This document shows, in pieces, positions 31,320 through 41,236 of a stretch of 64,000 nucleotides of DNA (the stretch's first letter is position 1; every line of letters starts with the position of its first letter). The notes beneath the pieces were generated by a model, which saw only the letters and a list, made by a program, of their open reading frames with translations, made no database searches and was not told the origin of the DNA. The stretch is from assembly GCA_958450365.1 (NCBI GenBank), contig CAUEEP010000728.1, positions 2,724,501 through 2,788,500 on the forward strand, given 5' to 3'. The stretch is from Mesorhabditis belari. Its lineage: Eukaryota > Nematoda > Chromadorea > Rhabditida > Rhabditidae. A program made the translations under genes and the position numbers.

Positions 31320-31690
31320 TAAGCTTGATGAATAATGGGAAATGAAAAGATTAAACCAATGAAAAGAGAACAATTAATAAATTTTGAGAGAAAAGCGGTA
31401 TCCCAAGGGGTGGCCGTCTCGAAGGAAACATGGACAGAACGATATAAAAAGGAGGGAACGAACGAGGGAAGAGGGAGTACTTTAAAAACGCGCTACAAGA
31501 ATACAACAGATTTTACGAAGGGAAGGAACTTTGCGGGACTGGGCATGTAAACCGGAATCATAGAATGCCGAAAAATGAAAAGAATGAGAAAAGGGGAATT
31601 TTTCAGCCGGGTACGGTAGGGCATCCACGCTTTAGAAAGCGCGCCGCACCGCTTTCGCGCTAGTTCCTTTAAACCGCAGATTATCCAAAC
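31320..31690 (+). promoter_or_regulatory. Upstream module of the P family, copy 2
   Basis: Lies directly upstream of the minus-strand P gene 2 and shares several 15-20-bp blocks with 39540-39800 and 21000-21358, including a hairpin-like GCTTTAGAAAGCGCGCC. A promoter role is inferred only from position and conservation. Confidence 0.35.
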
Positions 31691-32007
31691 ATATCCGAAC
31701 ATACCCAAACAAAGCCTATTTTATTTAATGAATTTTTGCAAGATCTGTCGCCTTTAGTTGAAGAAAGAAGACGCCAGCTTTTGGGTTAACCTGTGGAAGA
31801 AGTATCTGAGTCAGCCATATGTTCTTGCCGGTGGTCTTCCCGATGAGAAATGGTCGATGAGGTTGCGTTTTTGTCGAGTTAACTAAGTTGGAAGCCTTTT
31901 AGTTTGCTGATAAAGAAAAGCAATGACTTGATGAACAAAAGACGAAACTTGGCAACGATGGACTCAAACAGAAAGAAAAGGGTGTCGATGAAGAAAAGGA
32001 TTTTCTG

Positions 32008-33412
32008 TTGACCATATTATCTCTAACCGTGCATATTTTCGTGTTTGTGATTCTGTTTGTGATATTTGTTTACGTCTTATTGTTTTTGAGTGATAGTAGT
32101 TATGCATGTGTTAGGGTTATTAATTAATAGCTCGTTGTTTGTTTACTTTTTACTAACAAATAAATTTCAGGCTGATGTTATTCACCGAGTTGATGTTCGA
32201 CTCTCCTGCTTATGTTGATGGTAGAACCTTTTTATCTGATTAAATTTTCAGAAAAAAAAACACTAATGGGTTTAAATTTCAAACTTGTGATTACATTATT
32301 TATTCAGGTCAATTGTGGTCGGCTGAGGATGTGGCCAAGCTGTTCAGAAAAGATCTTGTGGGACATTCAGTGTCGATGGGCATTGGCGGATATTACGATC
32401 ATTGGTTACGCTTAATTTAAAGGTAGATTTTTTATGATAGCTCCTTAAACATTTCCTTAGGTTGATTCGGCGCACCTCTCAAATTTGGCAAAATGGGAAG
32501 AGATCTTCAGAAAGGGAATCCATTACGACGCAAAGAGGTGAGCGTTGAGAAATTTTTATATTTACCTTTTCTTTCAGAATCAAGATGATTGCTCAAAGAT
32601 TGGCTTCACCTGCACGGTAAGATTTATTTGTTGCCGGCTATTAACCAAGAAACTTTTTAAGAGAGAGCAAACGGGATGGAATTGAGGTAGCATCTTCGCT
32701 GATTGCCTTGCTACGAGAAAGGTTAATAATATATATAATATTGGAAAAGTTCCACGAACGTGTCGTTGAACTCGGTGATTCCAATCCGGATCTTGTTGTC
32801 AGCAAGTTGAACGAGGTATGCTTTGATTACTAAGCATATTTAATTAAATCAGCTTAGCTTCGATCAGTTCTTTTGGATGGCGGTGTAAATATTCATCTTC
32901 TGGGCGACACGAGCACTCTATCAACACCAAAGCTGTCAATTTGGGAATAATTCAAGAGGGACAATGCCAGCTTTTTCAATGTATCTACTTTAAGTTGAAC
33001 TACCTAAATTCTCTTTAGGTTCCAATGGGTGAATCAATTATTTGTGAGAAACGACCAGAGGAGCGCAATGTTGTGATTGGAGTTGGTGGCAGTGAAAGCA
33101 GCTTTATCTACCAAGTAAGTTTATATTATTTAGCACTTTGGGCATAACGAAATTTAGACTGCTGTTACTGGTGTTGATTGGCTAAGCCCCAAACTTGTCC
33201 CGATTATGTTGTTGACGCAATATCTCAGCCAAACAGAAGGTTAGCGTAGTTTGATAGTTGTTAAGCTTTAAATATCTAGGACCAATTTGGAGAGCCGTGC
33301 GTGGAGACGGTCTAGCCTATGGTGTTAACATCTACACAAGGCTGATCACAAGACAATTACACTTTCACTTTATCGATGCGCGGATCCTGTTAAGGCCTAT
33401 GAGCAAACCAAG
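32008..33412 (+). repeat. Direct duplicate of 34886-36289
   Basis: Holds the same sequence in the same orientation as 34886-36289, ending at the same GAGCAAACCAAG. It forms most of the palindrome spacer. Confidence 0.85.
32171..33412 (+). pseudogene. M16-type metallopeptidase fragment, copy 2
   Basis: Exons run from LMLFTELMFDSPAYVDG through VVIGVGGSESSFIYQ, VTGVDWLSPKLVP, LLTQYLSQTEG and IWRAVRGDGLAYGVNIYTRL. The copy ends abruptly at 33412, where it joins intron 3 of P gene 2. It has the shared frameshift in the second exon plus a one-base indel in AACTTTTTAAGAG relative to copy 3. Confidence 0.65.
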
Positions 33413-33421
33413 TTAATTTAG

Positions 33422-33472
33422 GTCCAGTATGTTGGTAGAGGTTCTCTTGTGCCAGTGCAGTATCATTTCTAA
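33422..33472 (+). pseudogene. Orphan exon 4 of P gene 2
   Basis: Exact inverted copy of 30765-30815 including acceptor and stop. Exons 1-3 are not on this arm. Confidence 0.8.
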
Positions 33473-33876
33473 CATGTTATGTTCTACTAATTCTCTGTTT
33501 TACTAATAAATATTGAAGATTTTATGTTTTCTGAATTTCTATGAATTGTAAGCGTGATCACAGCGTGACACAAGACATCGAGACGACCAAATCAAAAAAA
33601 AAGTGCGCTCGAAGAGGAGCGGCAACAGTGTTTGTGATGTTTTTTCACGTGTTATTGTTTTGAGTGATAATAGTTATGCATGTGTTAGGGTTATTAATTA
33701 ATAGCTCGTTGTTTGTTTACTTTTTACTAAATTTGGCAAAATGGGGGAGAGATCTTCGCAAAGGGACTTTGGGGTTTTTCCTTTCTCCGATCATTCGCCA
33801 TTTGTTGATCAGGTTCCTATAAAGAGATTGTTTAAAAAGCATCAAGGAATCAACTTTGATTTTCAATTTACAGACC

Positions 33877-34044
33877 ATGGTTATGAATTCAACAGTTTGG
33901 TCCTCGGTGGGGGCTTCTCTTTTGTGTACGGCACTTGCCTGTGTTCTCTTCATTCCCTCATTGTTCTGCATCATTTGCGCCTGTTCTTCGGTCCTCCCAA
34001 CTACTGATTTGAGTGCTGTAGTTAAACCTAGAGATTTTGTTTAG
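33877..34044 (+). CDS. Small membrane peptide S, right-arm copy
   Basis: Same 55 codons as the left-arm copy at 30193-30360. A preceding frame through the acceptor could extend it. Confidence 0.4.
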   Translation: MVMNSTVWSSVGASLLCTALACVLFIPSLFCIICACSSVLPTTDLSAVVKPRDFV

Positions 34045-34639
34045 TTGGAATCGTCGGAATCGTAGTCATCGTAGTATGGAACGTATTCGTAGTAACTGAA
34101 ATTTCGAGATGAAAGCAATTCTTCCGGATAATGTCTTTCTTAAAGCGTGTAAACTTTCAGAAACTATCCTAATCTTGCTTATTTTCTTGAATAGACTTAC
34201 GGTAGCATGAATTGCTTGTGGTTGTACGCGGCGGCCATTGTCATCGGGGAGATTGGGAGAATCGATTGAATGGTCAAACTCTGGAATGTTTTAGGTCAAC
34301 AGTTTGATAAATTTCTTAATTTGACTATGCATAAGGTTTCTGTTTAGTTTCATGATCAAAACAAACCCGAACGATTTTCGCTTGTGCTTTCCGGGTTTTC
34401 TCGCACATCGCCGTTCGTCGAATTTCGATGAGAAATTTTCGGCGAAAGTAAATTGACAATGCATCACAGGGAAAGACGGGACAAGTTGTCCAAAGGGTTA
34501 AACAGATCTGAAATGAAATTTCGTTTGTTAAAAAACAAATGCAAATCACTGATAATCGAAAACCACCGATGGCGATTCTCGAGCGATCCATGGTCGACAT
34601 CGAGAAATTCGCTTGTCGCCAAATTTCCAAAACTTTCAT
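34041..34639 (-). CDS. Small gene Q, right-arm copy
   Basis: Identical on the opposite strand to 29598-30196, with the same three exons, and again tail to tail with S. Confidence 0.4.
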
Positions 34640-35048
34640 TTCTGTGGCTGAATCGCTGAGGAACAATAACTGAATATTGAATCTATTGTTAATTGAATTT
34701 GATTCCTTTTTTTCTTACCAAAGTGAAGAAAGCTGAAGAAAGTGAAGAAAGCTGAAGAAAGCTTTAAAGTTCTCTACCCTTTAAAGTGATCCTTTAAAGT
34801 TCTCTACCCAAGTTGCTCCTAAGAAAAACAAAATGTTTTTAGTGCCAAAACACCACCATATGTTCATAAATAAAAACACCACCATATGACCATATTATCT
34901 CTAACCGTGCATATTTTCGTGTTTGTGATTCTGTTTGTGATATTTGTTTACGTCTTATTGTTTTTGAGTGATAGTAGTTATGCATGTGTTAGGGTTATTA
35001 ATTAATAGCTCGTTGTTTGTTTACTTTTTACTAACAAATAAATTTCAG

Positions 35049-36546
35049 GCTGATGTTATTCACCGAGTTGATGTTCGACTCTCCTGCTTATGTTGATGGT
35101 AGAACCTTTTTTATCTGATTAAATTTTCAGAAAAAAAACACTAATGGGTTTAAATTTCAAACTTGTGATTACATTATTTATTCAGGTCAATTGTGGTCGG
35201 CTGAGGATGTGGCCAAGCTGTTCAGAAAAGATCTTGTGGGACATTCAGTGTCGATGGGCATTGGCGGATATTACGATCATTGGTTACGCTTAATTTAAAG
35301 GTAGATTTTTTATGATAGCTCCTTAAACATTTCCTTAGGTTGATTCGGCGCACCTCTCAAATTTGGCAAAATGGGAAGAGATCTTCAGAAAGGGAATCCA
35401 TTACGACGCAAAGAGGTGAGCGTTGAGAAATTTTTATATTTACCTTTTCTTTCAGAATCAAGATGATTGCTCAAAGATTGGCTTCACCTGCACGGTAAGA
35501 TTTATTTGTTGCCGGCTATTAACCAAGAAACTTTTAAGAGAGAGCAAACGGGATGGAATTGAGGTAGCATCTTCGCTGATTGCCTTGCTACGAGAAAGGT
35601 TAATAATATATATAATATTGGAAAAGTTCCACGAACGTGTCGTTGAACTCGGTGATTCCAATCCGGATCTTGTTGTCAGCAAGTTGAACGAGGTATGCTT
35701 TGATTACTAAGCATATTTAATTAAATCAGCTTAGCTTCGATCAGTTCTTTTGGATGGCGGTGTAAATATTCATCTTCTGGGCGACACGAGCACTCTATCA
35801 ACACCAAAGCTGTCAATTTGGGAATAATTCAAGAGGGACAATGCCAGCTTTTTCAATGTATCTACTTTAAGTTGAACTACCTAAATTCTCTTTAGGTTCC
35901 AATGGGTGAATCAATTATTTGTGAGAAACGACCAGAGGAGCGCAATGTTGTGATTGGAGTTGGTGGCAGTGAAAGCAGCTTTATCTACCAAGTAAGTTTA
36001 TATTATTTAGCACTTTGGGCATAACGAAATTTAGACTGCTGTTACTGGTGTTGATTGGCTAAGCCCCAAACTTGTCCCGATTATGTTGTTGACGCAATAT
36101 CTCAGCCAAACAGAAGGTTAGCGTAGTTTGATAGTTGTTAAGCTTTAAATATCTAGGACCAATTTGGAGAGCCGTGCGTGGAGACGGTCTAGCCTATGGT
36201 GTTAACATCTACACAAGGCTGATCACAAGACAATTACACTTTCACTTTATCGATGCGCGGATCCTGTTAAGGCCTATGAGCAAACCAAGGAAGTTGTGGT
36301 AAGTGTTTGTAGGAACAAACTGCATTATTCTGAAAATATGTCATAGATTGGAGTAGGTTTCAAGGAGTAGGTTTTACAATTTTTAAAGTTTGATGAAGTT
36401 GATTGCATCATTGTATAATGGAAACATCTTTTAGTTATTCTCGGACCGTGACAATTCATCCATCGATGGTAAAGAATATTCGAAAGCACTTCGGGGACAT
36501 TGTTGAGCGACCAATCACCTCGTTGAGTGTCAAGCCCGACTTTTAA
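35049..36546 (+). pseudogene. M16-type metallopeptidase C-terminal part, copy 3 (longest)
   Basis: This is the fullest copy. It continues past the palindrome edge through ARILLRPMSKP (out of frame) to exon 36435-36546, which reads MVKNIRKHFGDIVERPITSL and then a natural stop. The block of GVGGSESSFIYQ, WLSPKLVP, LTQYLSQTEGPIWRAVRGDG and GLAYGVNIYTRL is typical of the C-terminal half of M16 proteins related to presequence protease and worm C05D11.1-type proteins (recalled, not searched). The N-terminal zinc-binding half is absent, and a one-base deletion breaks the second exon, so it is a pseudogene. Confidence 0.65.
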
Positions 36547-36668
36547 AAGAATCTTCAGTCATTTAACGCGGGTAAATCTATCCTCTGTGTGCGTTTTTCT
36601 TAGATACAGTTTTCAATGTTTGTTAAGATTTTATCAATTTTTGTCAATTTCGAGCTACCCTAGTTTGT

Positions 36669-36911
36669 TTGCTTTGCGTTTTTAGAATAAATTTTCTTAT
36701 TAAAATCGCCTTTATATACAGGCACATTTCGAGGTCATTGGTAGCGAATAGAGAGCTCGCTTTTTTCGATCACAATTACAGGAATTTTACTCGGATGGTG
36801 ATCGAGTGTGTAAACAGTTGTGCGACGTTTTGGAATCCGGTTTTTCCGCCGCCAGAAAGTTATGGATCCAATGATAGCTCTTCGATATGGTTGAATGTAG
36901 AAAATTGTTAG
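36669..36911 (+). other. Exon-like fragment of unknown origin
   Basis: An open frame follows an acceptor-like TATACAG at 36720 and contains NRELAFFDHNYRNFTRMVIE and a Pro-rich end. It has no known family and no clear partner exons. Confidence 0.25.
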
Positions 36912-37021
36912 AAGAGGACTCAAACAGCTCGTGATTGACACGCTCAACTTTGGCCATTCATCTTAGTATGCATATTCGTATTCGTAGTAATAAGGACGGC
37001 TAAAGCCGCCCTTTTTTGCTG

Positions 37022-37500
37022 GCAGTTTGGGGCTGAGACGTAATTGGAAAAGGTTGCAAAGAGCTTACTGTCCAAATAATTTGTGGAGCTTTATCCAATG
37101 AAAATCAAGGATTTATCGCCCCAACAATTTCACGACTGGGTTGTTGAATGCTTTGCTTAAAATTGTATTCAAGCGCTGATCCTTTAAAGTTCTCTACCCA
37201 AGTTGCTCCTAAGAAAAACAAAATGTTTTTAGTGCCAAAACACCACCATATGTTCATAAATATATTCTGAAAAAATCAAGTCAAAATTACTATTTTAAAG
37301 AATCTCCTTTAATCTTTAATACGACTTTTAATCTCGTCGCACAATGCGTTGGGCTGAGGCGAAGTTCATTTCGAGCCTCTTACTTGCCAAGTTTTTTTTA
37401 GAAGTTATCTCAAAATTCCATAAAATTTTTTTAACTACCGCTCAAAGGGGCTGCTTTCACCCATGGTCAAAATTAGGCAAAAAACAACTTTTCAATTTGT
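37022..37500. repeat. Right arm of the inverted pair with 21850-22370
   Basis: Inverted copy of the left segment. It also ends next to the module found at both inner palindrome arms. Confidence 0.65.
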
Positions 37501-37567
37501 TCTATATCTCAAAGACGAATGTAATAAATAAACCACTTTATTATAAATTTATCAAAAAAGCAAAAAA

Positions 37568-37639
37568 GTCCAACGGGGAATCGAACCTTTGACTCCCACT
37601 CCTATTCGTTTTGGAGACAGGCACGCTAGCCACTCCAAC
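37568..37639 (-). tRNA. tRNA-like relic
   Basis: The minus strand has box B GGTTCGATTCC and acceptor-like ends (GTTGGA...). The D arm and anticodon arm are weak (loop around CTCCAAAA). Probably a tRNA pseudogene or SINE head. Confidence 0.35.
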
Positions 37640-37975
37640 TGTGAACTCCAACTTTTTTCTTTGTCGGTTTTCCAGAAAAATTAAAAGTTTTAAAACTCGT
37701 TTTGATGCCGAATAATAAGCATATTTTCCTTTATATTCTCAGAAAAAATGAACTCAAAATTCGAATTTTGAAGTACCCCTAGGCGGCCTTTGATCTCGCC
37801 GCCAAAAATTGTTTTTTCACCATAACTCAAAAACAGTTGGAGTTTTTTTAATTTTGATTTGACAGGCCAAACCGCCGTCATTGATTACATGTTATCCCAA
37901 ACAAATCATAAAAAATATCAACTGGTTCGTGAGATACGAAGTGGACAGACAGACACATTTTGCCTCTAATAATAA

Positions 37976-38622
37976 GTAAAATTTTACCCGTCGGGATACG
38001 GAAAAATCTGTTTGTTAACGAGGCCTTTCGTTATCGAGGCTTTTCCTAAGGCATTTTGTTCAGTATTTTTTCATGAGACCCAAAATCTTTTTGCTATCGA
38101 GGTTTTAGCGAATTTTGTCGGGCATGATAGATATAATTTAAAATGTTGCATTCTGGTCCAATAGGCTACTGGACCGCTGATTTTTTTTAAATCATCAAAA
38201 AATCCTAACCCATCAATAATTATGATATAATGGAAAAAGTAAGACTAAAAAGGAATTTTTTAGAGTATTTATGAGGGATGCCCTCCCAGATAAAATTAAA
38301 TAGATTTTAACACTATTCAACCAAATTATTAAAAAAATTAAACATTCTCACAAAAAATTCAGAAAACATAAAATTTCTTGAATACCTTTATTAAAAGTCA
38401 AATAACAAAATATTTTTCTAATATAGCCATCTAGAAGTGATAATTCACTCGTTGTACACAAATTTCCCCAACGTAGACGACCTAAATTAATTAAGTCATT
38501 AAAATTTTTAAAAACAAATTCTCACGTGAAACTCGATAATTCCGTGGATGGCGAGACGTTGTCGACCTACAACACCATACAACACATCCTCTACCCTTAA
38601 GTTAGGAAAATTAATCATATTT
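37976..38622. repeat. Outer inverted arm, right
   Basis: Inverted partner of 25812-26458. Its right end lies in intron 2 of the intact P gene 1, so this side is the likely source. Confidence 0.85.
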
Positions 38623-38976
38623 AAAAACTAATATTTCTTACGGCCGGTCTCCTCGTCCGCCGAAACGGTCAACATTTGGTTCAGGAGCAGTAACGGGCAT
38701 TACATAAAAACGACGACGCAAGCGAGCAAACATCTAGAGTAAAAAATTTTTTAGATGAACTAAAAGACAACATACGTGATGGGCAACTTGACCCGAGGCT
38801 TCTAACCGTTCAACGAATTGAGCAAGCGTAAGAGATCCCACATTAATCGTCAAAATTGAATACGGCGGAATTTCAGCAGATGGTCCAGAAGTTTCATCAT
38901 TCGACTCACCAGAAACGATAGTAGCCTTGCTCCCACCAGGCAAGGTAGGTACGGTGTGCCGAACAGGGGCAGACAT
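38431..38976 (-). CDS. P family gene 1 (137 residues, unknown function)
   Basis: Exons 38776-38976, 38642-38733, 38526-38595 and 38431-38481 join in frame with normal splice sites. The first 40 residues are Ser/Thr/Gly/Pro-rich and look disordered. Then follow INVGSLTLAQFVERLEASGQ, a basic stretch (ARLRRRFYVMPVTA), PNVDRFGGRGD, VEDVLYG and a beta-like end finishing YHF. It is paralogous to 30765-31313. No signal peptide, membrane segment or known domain is recognised. Fragments lie at 20770-20928 and 25839-26003. The module upstream is shared with the other copies. Confidence 0.65.
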
Positions 38977-38996
38977 TTTCTAAGTCAGACATTTAG

Positions 38997-39530
38997 AGTA
39001 CTAATAGAGTTGGGGGGGCACTTTTTTGGATCTGGCATCACTCTCCCGTTTTCTTTAAAATCACTTTTCTGGGGTAGTTTTATGCGTAGATTCCGAAAAA
39101 CACAACGAGGGCTCGGGAAAATGCGTTTTAAGCCAAGTTTCGGGGCTTAAAAGTGCCCGCTCATACAGTGTGATGTGGGGATACACAGGTCTAAAACCGG
39201 TCAATCCTCAAAAAATATTTTTTCAATTTGTTTTGACTCTACCACTCAATTTAAGTCAGAAAATGAATATTTAGTGGTTAAAAATGGCTTTGGCTCTAGT
39301 TTTGACCTTGAAAAGTGCCCCATTAGTCATTAATTTGAGCTCCATATAGTGAACTACACTATAGAAGTGCGCACTTTGAAGCCCCGAAACTTTGCTTAAA
39401 ACGCATTTTCCCGAGCCCTCGTTGTGTTTTTCGGAATCTACGCATAAAACTACCCCAGAAAAGTGATTTTAAAGAAAACGGGAGAGTGATGCCAGATCCA
39501 AAAAAAGTGCCCAACTTTATTAGTACCAAA
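38997..39530. mobile_element. Long-armed MITE
   Basis: Arms of about 150 bp (GGATCTGGCATCACTC ... GGTTTAGT-type blocks such as CTCGGGAAAATGCGTTTTAA) are inverted at 39370-39515. The ends are near GTACTAATA-AGTTGGG and CCCAACTTTATTAGTACC. A deletion derivative lies at 20948-21030. Confidence 0.65.
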
Positions 39531-39539
39531 TTTAGTTAA

Positions 39540-39800
39540 TAATAACAAATGAAAAGAGAACAATTAAAAAGGAGGGAACGAACGAGGGAAGAGGGAGTAC
39601 TTTAAAAACGCGCTACAAGAACACAACAGATTTTACGAAGGGAAGAAACTTTGCGGGACTCGGCATGTAAGCCGGACAACATCTCCATCATAGAATGCCG
39701 AAAAGTGAAAAGAATGAGAAAAGGAGAATTTTTCGGTAGGGCATCCACGCTTTAGAAAGCGCGCCACACCGCTTTCGCGCTAGTTCCTTTAAACCGCAGG
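39540..39800 (+). promoter_or_regulatory. Upstream module of the P family, copy 3
   Basis: The third copy of the conserved blocks, upstream of P gene 1 but separated from it by the MITE. A regulatory role is inferred. Confidence 0.35.
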
Positions 39801-40340
39801 TTTCTAACCTTGAGATGGAAAATTAGAGATTGATAATAAAATTACAATTAATCAAATAGGCAAGGTATGCATGATGTGCTGAACAGGGCAAGACATTTTC
39901 GAAATAAGCTTAATAAATAATGGAAAATGAAAAGATTGAACCAAGAAAAGAGAATAATTAGTAAATTTTAAGAGAAAGGTGGTGTCCCAAGGGGTGACAT
40001 GTCTTGAAGTTGATCTGGCTAAGTCATCGACATAATAGCGTTTGACATAAATTTTTAAAAAATAGACAAACAAAGGCAAAGGACTTTATTTTGACTTTAG
40101 GTGTAATTTTTAACGCCGAAAATGTCACAAAATGCACTTTCAAATGAATGAAAAATCGTTGGCAAGTAAACTTTAAATGCTAAGCTGAATATCTTTTGCT
40201 TGCTTCTAGTGGTTTAAAAAAGTCCAGCCTAGCAGTTCTTTTTTTTATTTTTGCTCTTGAATTAGCCATTCTTGCATTTTTATGCCTCTCTACTTTTTCA
40301 CTCTTTCTCTTCTTCACTCGCGCAAAAACCACACTGTCCC
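39801..40340 (+). repeat. Direct repeat with 23905-24318
   Basis: Same order and orientation as the left copy, with some extra sequence in the middle. It marks the right border of the mosaic. Confidence 0.75.
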
Positions 40341-40507
40341 TCCATAAAGCACCTAGTTACATACCTGTCTTGTATTCGAATCCTTTTCCTCCAAAAATTA
40401 TTCCGAAAAACAGTTCTTTTTGTTTACGAGAACTCTTTCCCGCGTCAATAGTTCTTTTTTTAACACTTTATCTATTTAAATTCGTTTTTAATTTTGTTTT
40501 CTAGAAA

Positions 40508-40970
40508 ATGTCTGTTCAACCAGTCAACCCAAAGCGGTTTCTCAATGGACTCGTTGGAAAGCCGGTTGTGTGCAAATTGAAGTGGGAAATGGATTATCGA
40601 GGCGTCCTCATCTTGGTCGACGGTTACATGAAGTCCAGCTGGGGTTGTGTTTCTGTAAGGTTTTTTTATGGCATAGCTTAAAGCTAGTTGGAGCAGTACG
40701 TTCTGAATTTTGTTAGTTTTTATGTCACTTGTGAACAATGAGATATATAATGAGTAATCTTCCTTGGGTTAATGCATTCTCAGATTATTTTTTTTATTTT
40801 TTAGATGGCTAACGCGGAGGAATACATTGATGAAACAAACACTGGAGCTTTGGCAGAAATTTTAATAAGGTGATTAATGTTGCTTTTGTCTAATTTGTTT
40901 AAATCTATGTACAACAACATCCTATAGATCGGAGGCGCCGAAAGCTCGGGAAGTTGATCGCCTGGTTTAA
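40508..40970 (+). CDS. Diverged Sm-F-like protein (possible pseudogene)
   Basis: Exons 40508-40654, 40805-40869 and 40928-40970 join in frame to 85 residues. The first half matches spliceosomal Sm protein F closely ([37 protein letters not shown] = Sm1 motif). Sm2 begins well ([20 protein letters not shown]). The usual following core (CNNVLYIRG) is replaced by [13 protein letters not shown] and a stop, and the MNLQLA link between the motifs is also changed. The heptamer-contacting Sm2 strand is therefore incomplete. It is probably a decaying extra copy of snr-5, with the working gene elsewhere. Confidence 0.65.
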
Positions 40971-41236
40971 AAAATAAAATTTTAAAAATATTTGACAACT
41001 TTGAGCTAAATCACTACAATTTGAGTAGGAGAAAATAAGACAATAAATCTAAAAGGTTCAATGAAGTTACTGTGTTAGTTTAAATCAGTTTTAAACGTTT
41101 TTGAACAGATTTTTCCGCTAAATCCAGCGCACCAGATGCGGTTGCATTGTTTAAGCTTAAATCTTATAGTGCTGGGTTACAGTAATTTCATAATACGATA
41201 AAAAGGCAGCAGCTAATAAGCACAACATTTGCAGAT

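Larger units (their letters stand above)
33413..35948. repeat. Inner palindrome, right arm (2536 bp)
   Basis: Reverse complement of 28289-30824. The outer edge at 35948 lies inside an M16 exon that continues unbroken to the right, so this arm looks like the parent for that part. Confidence 0.92.
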
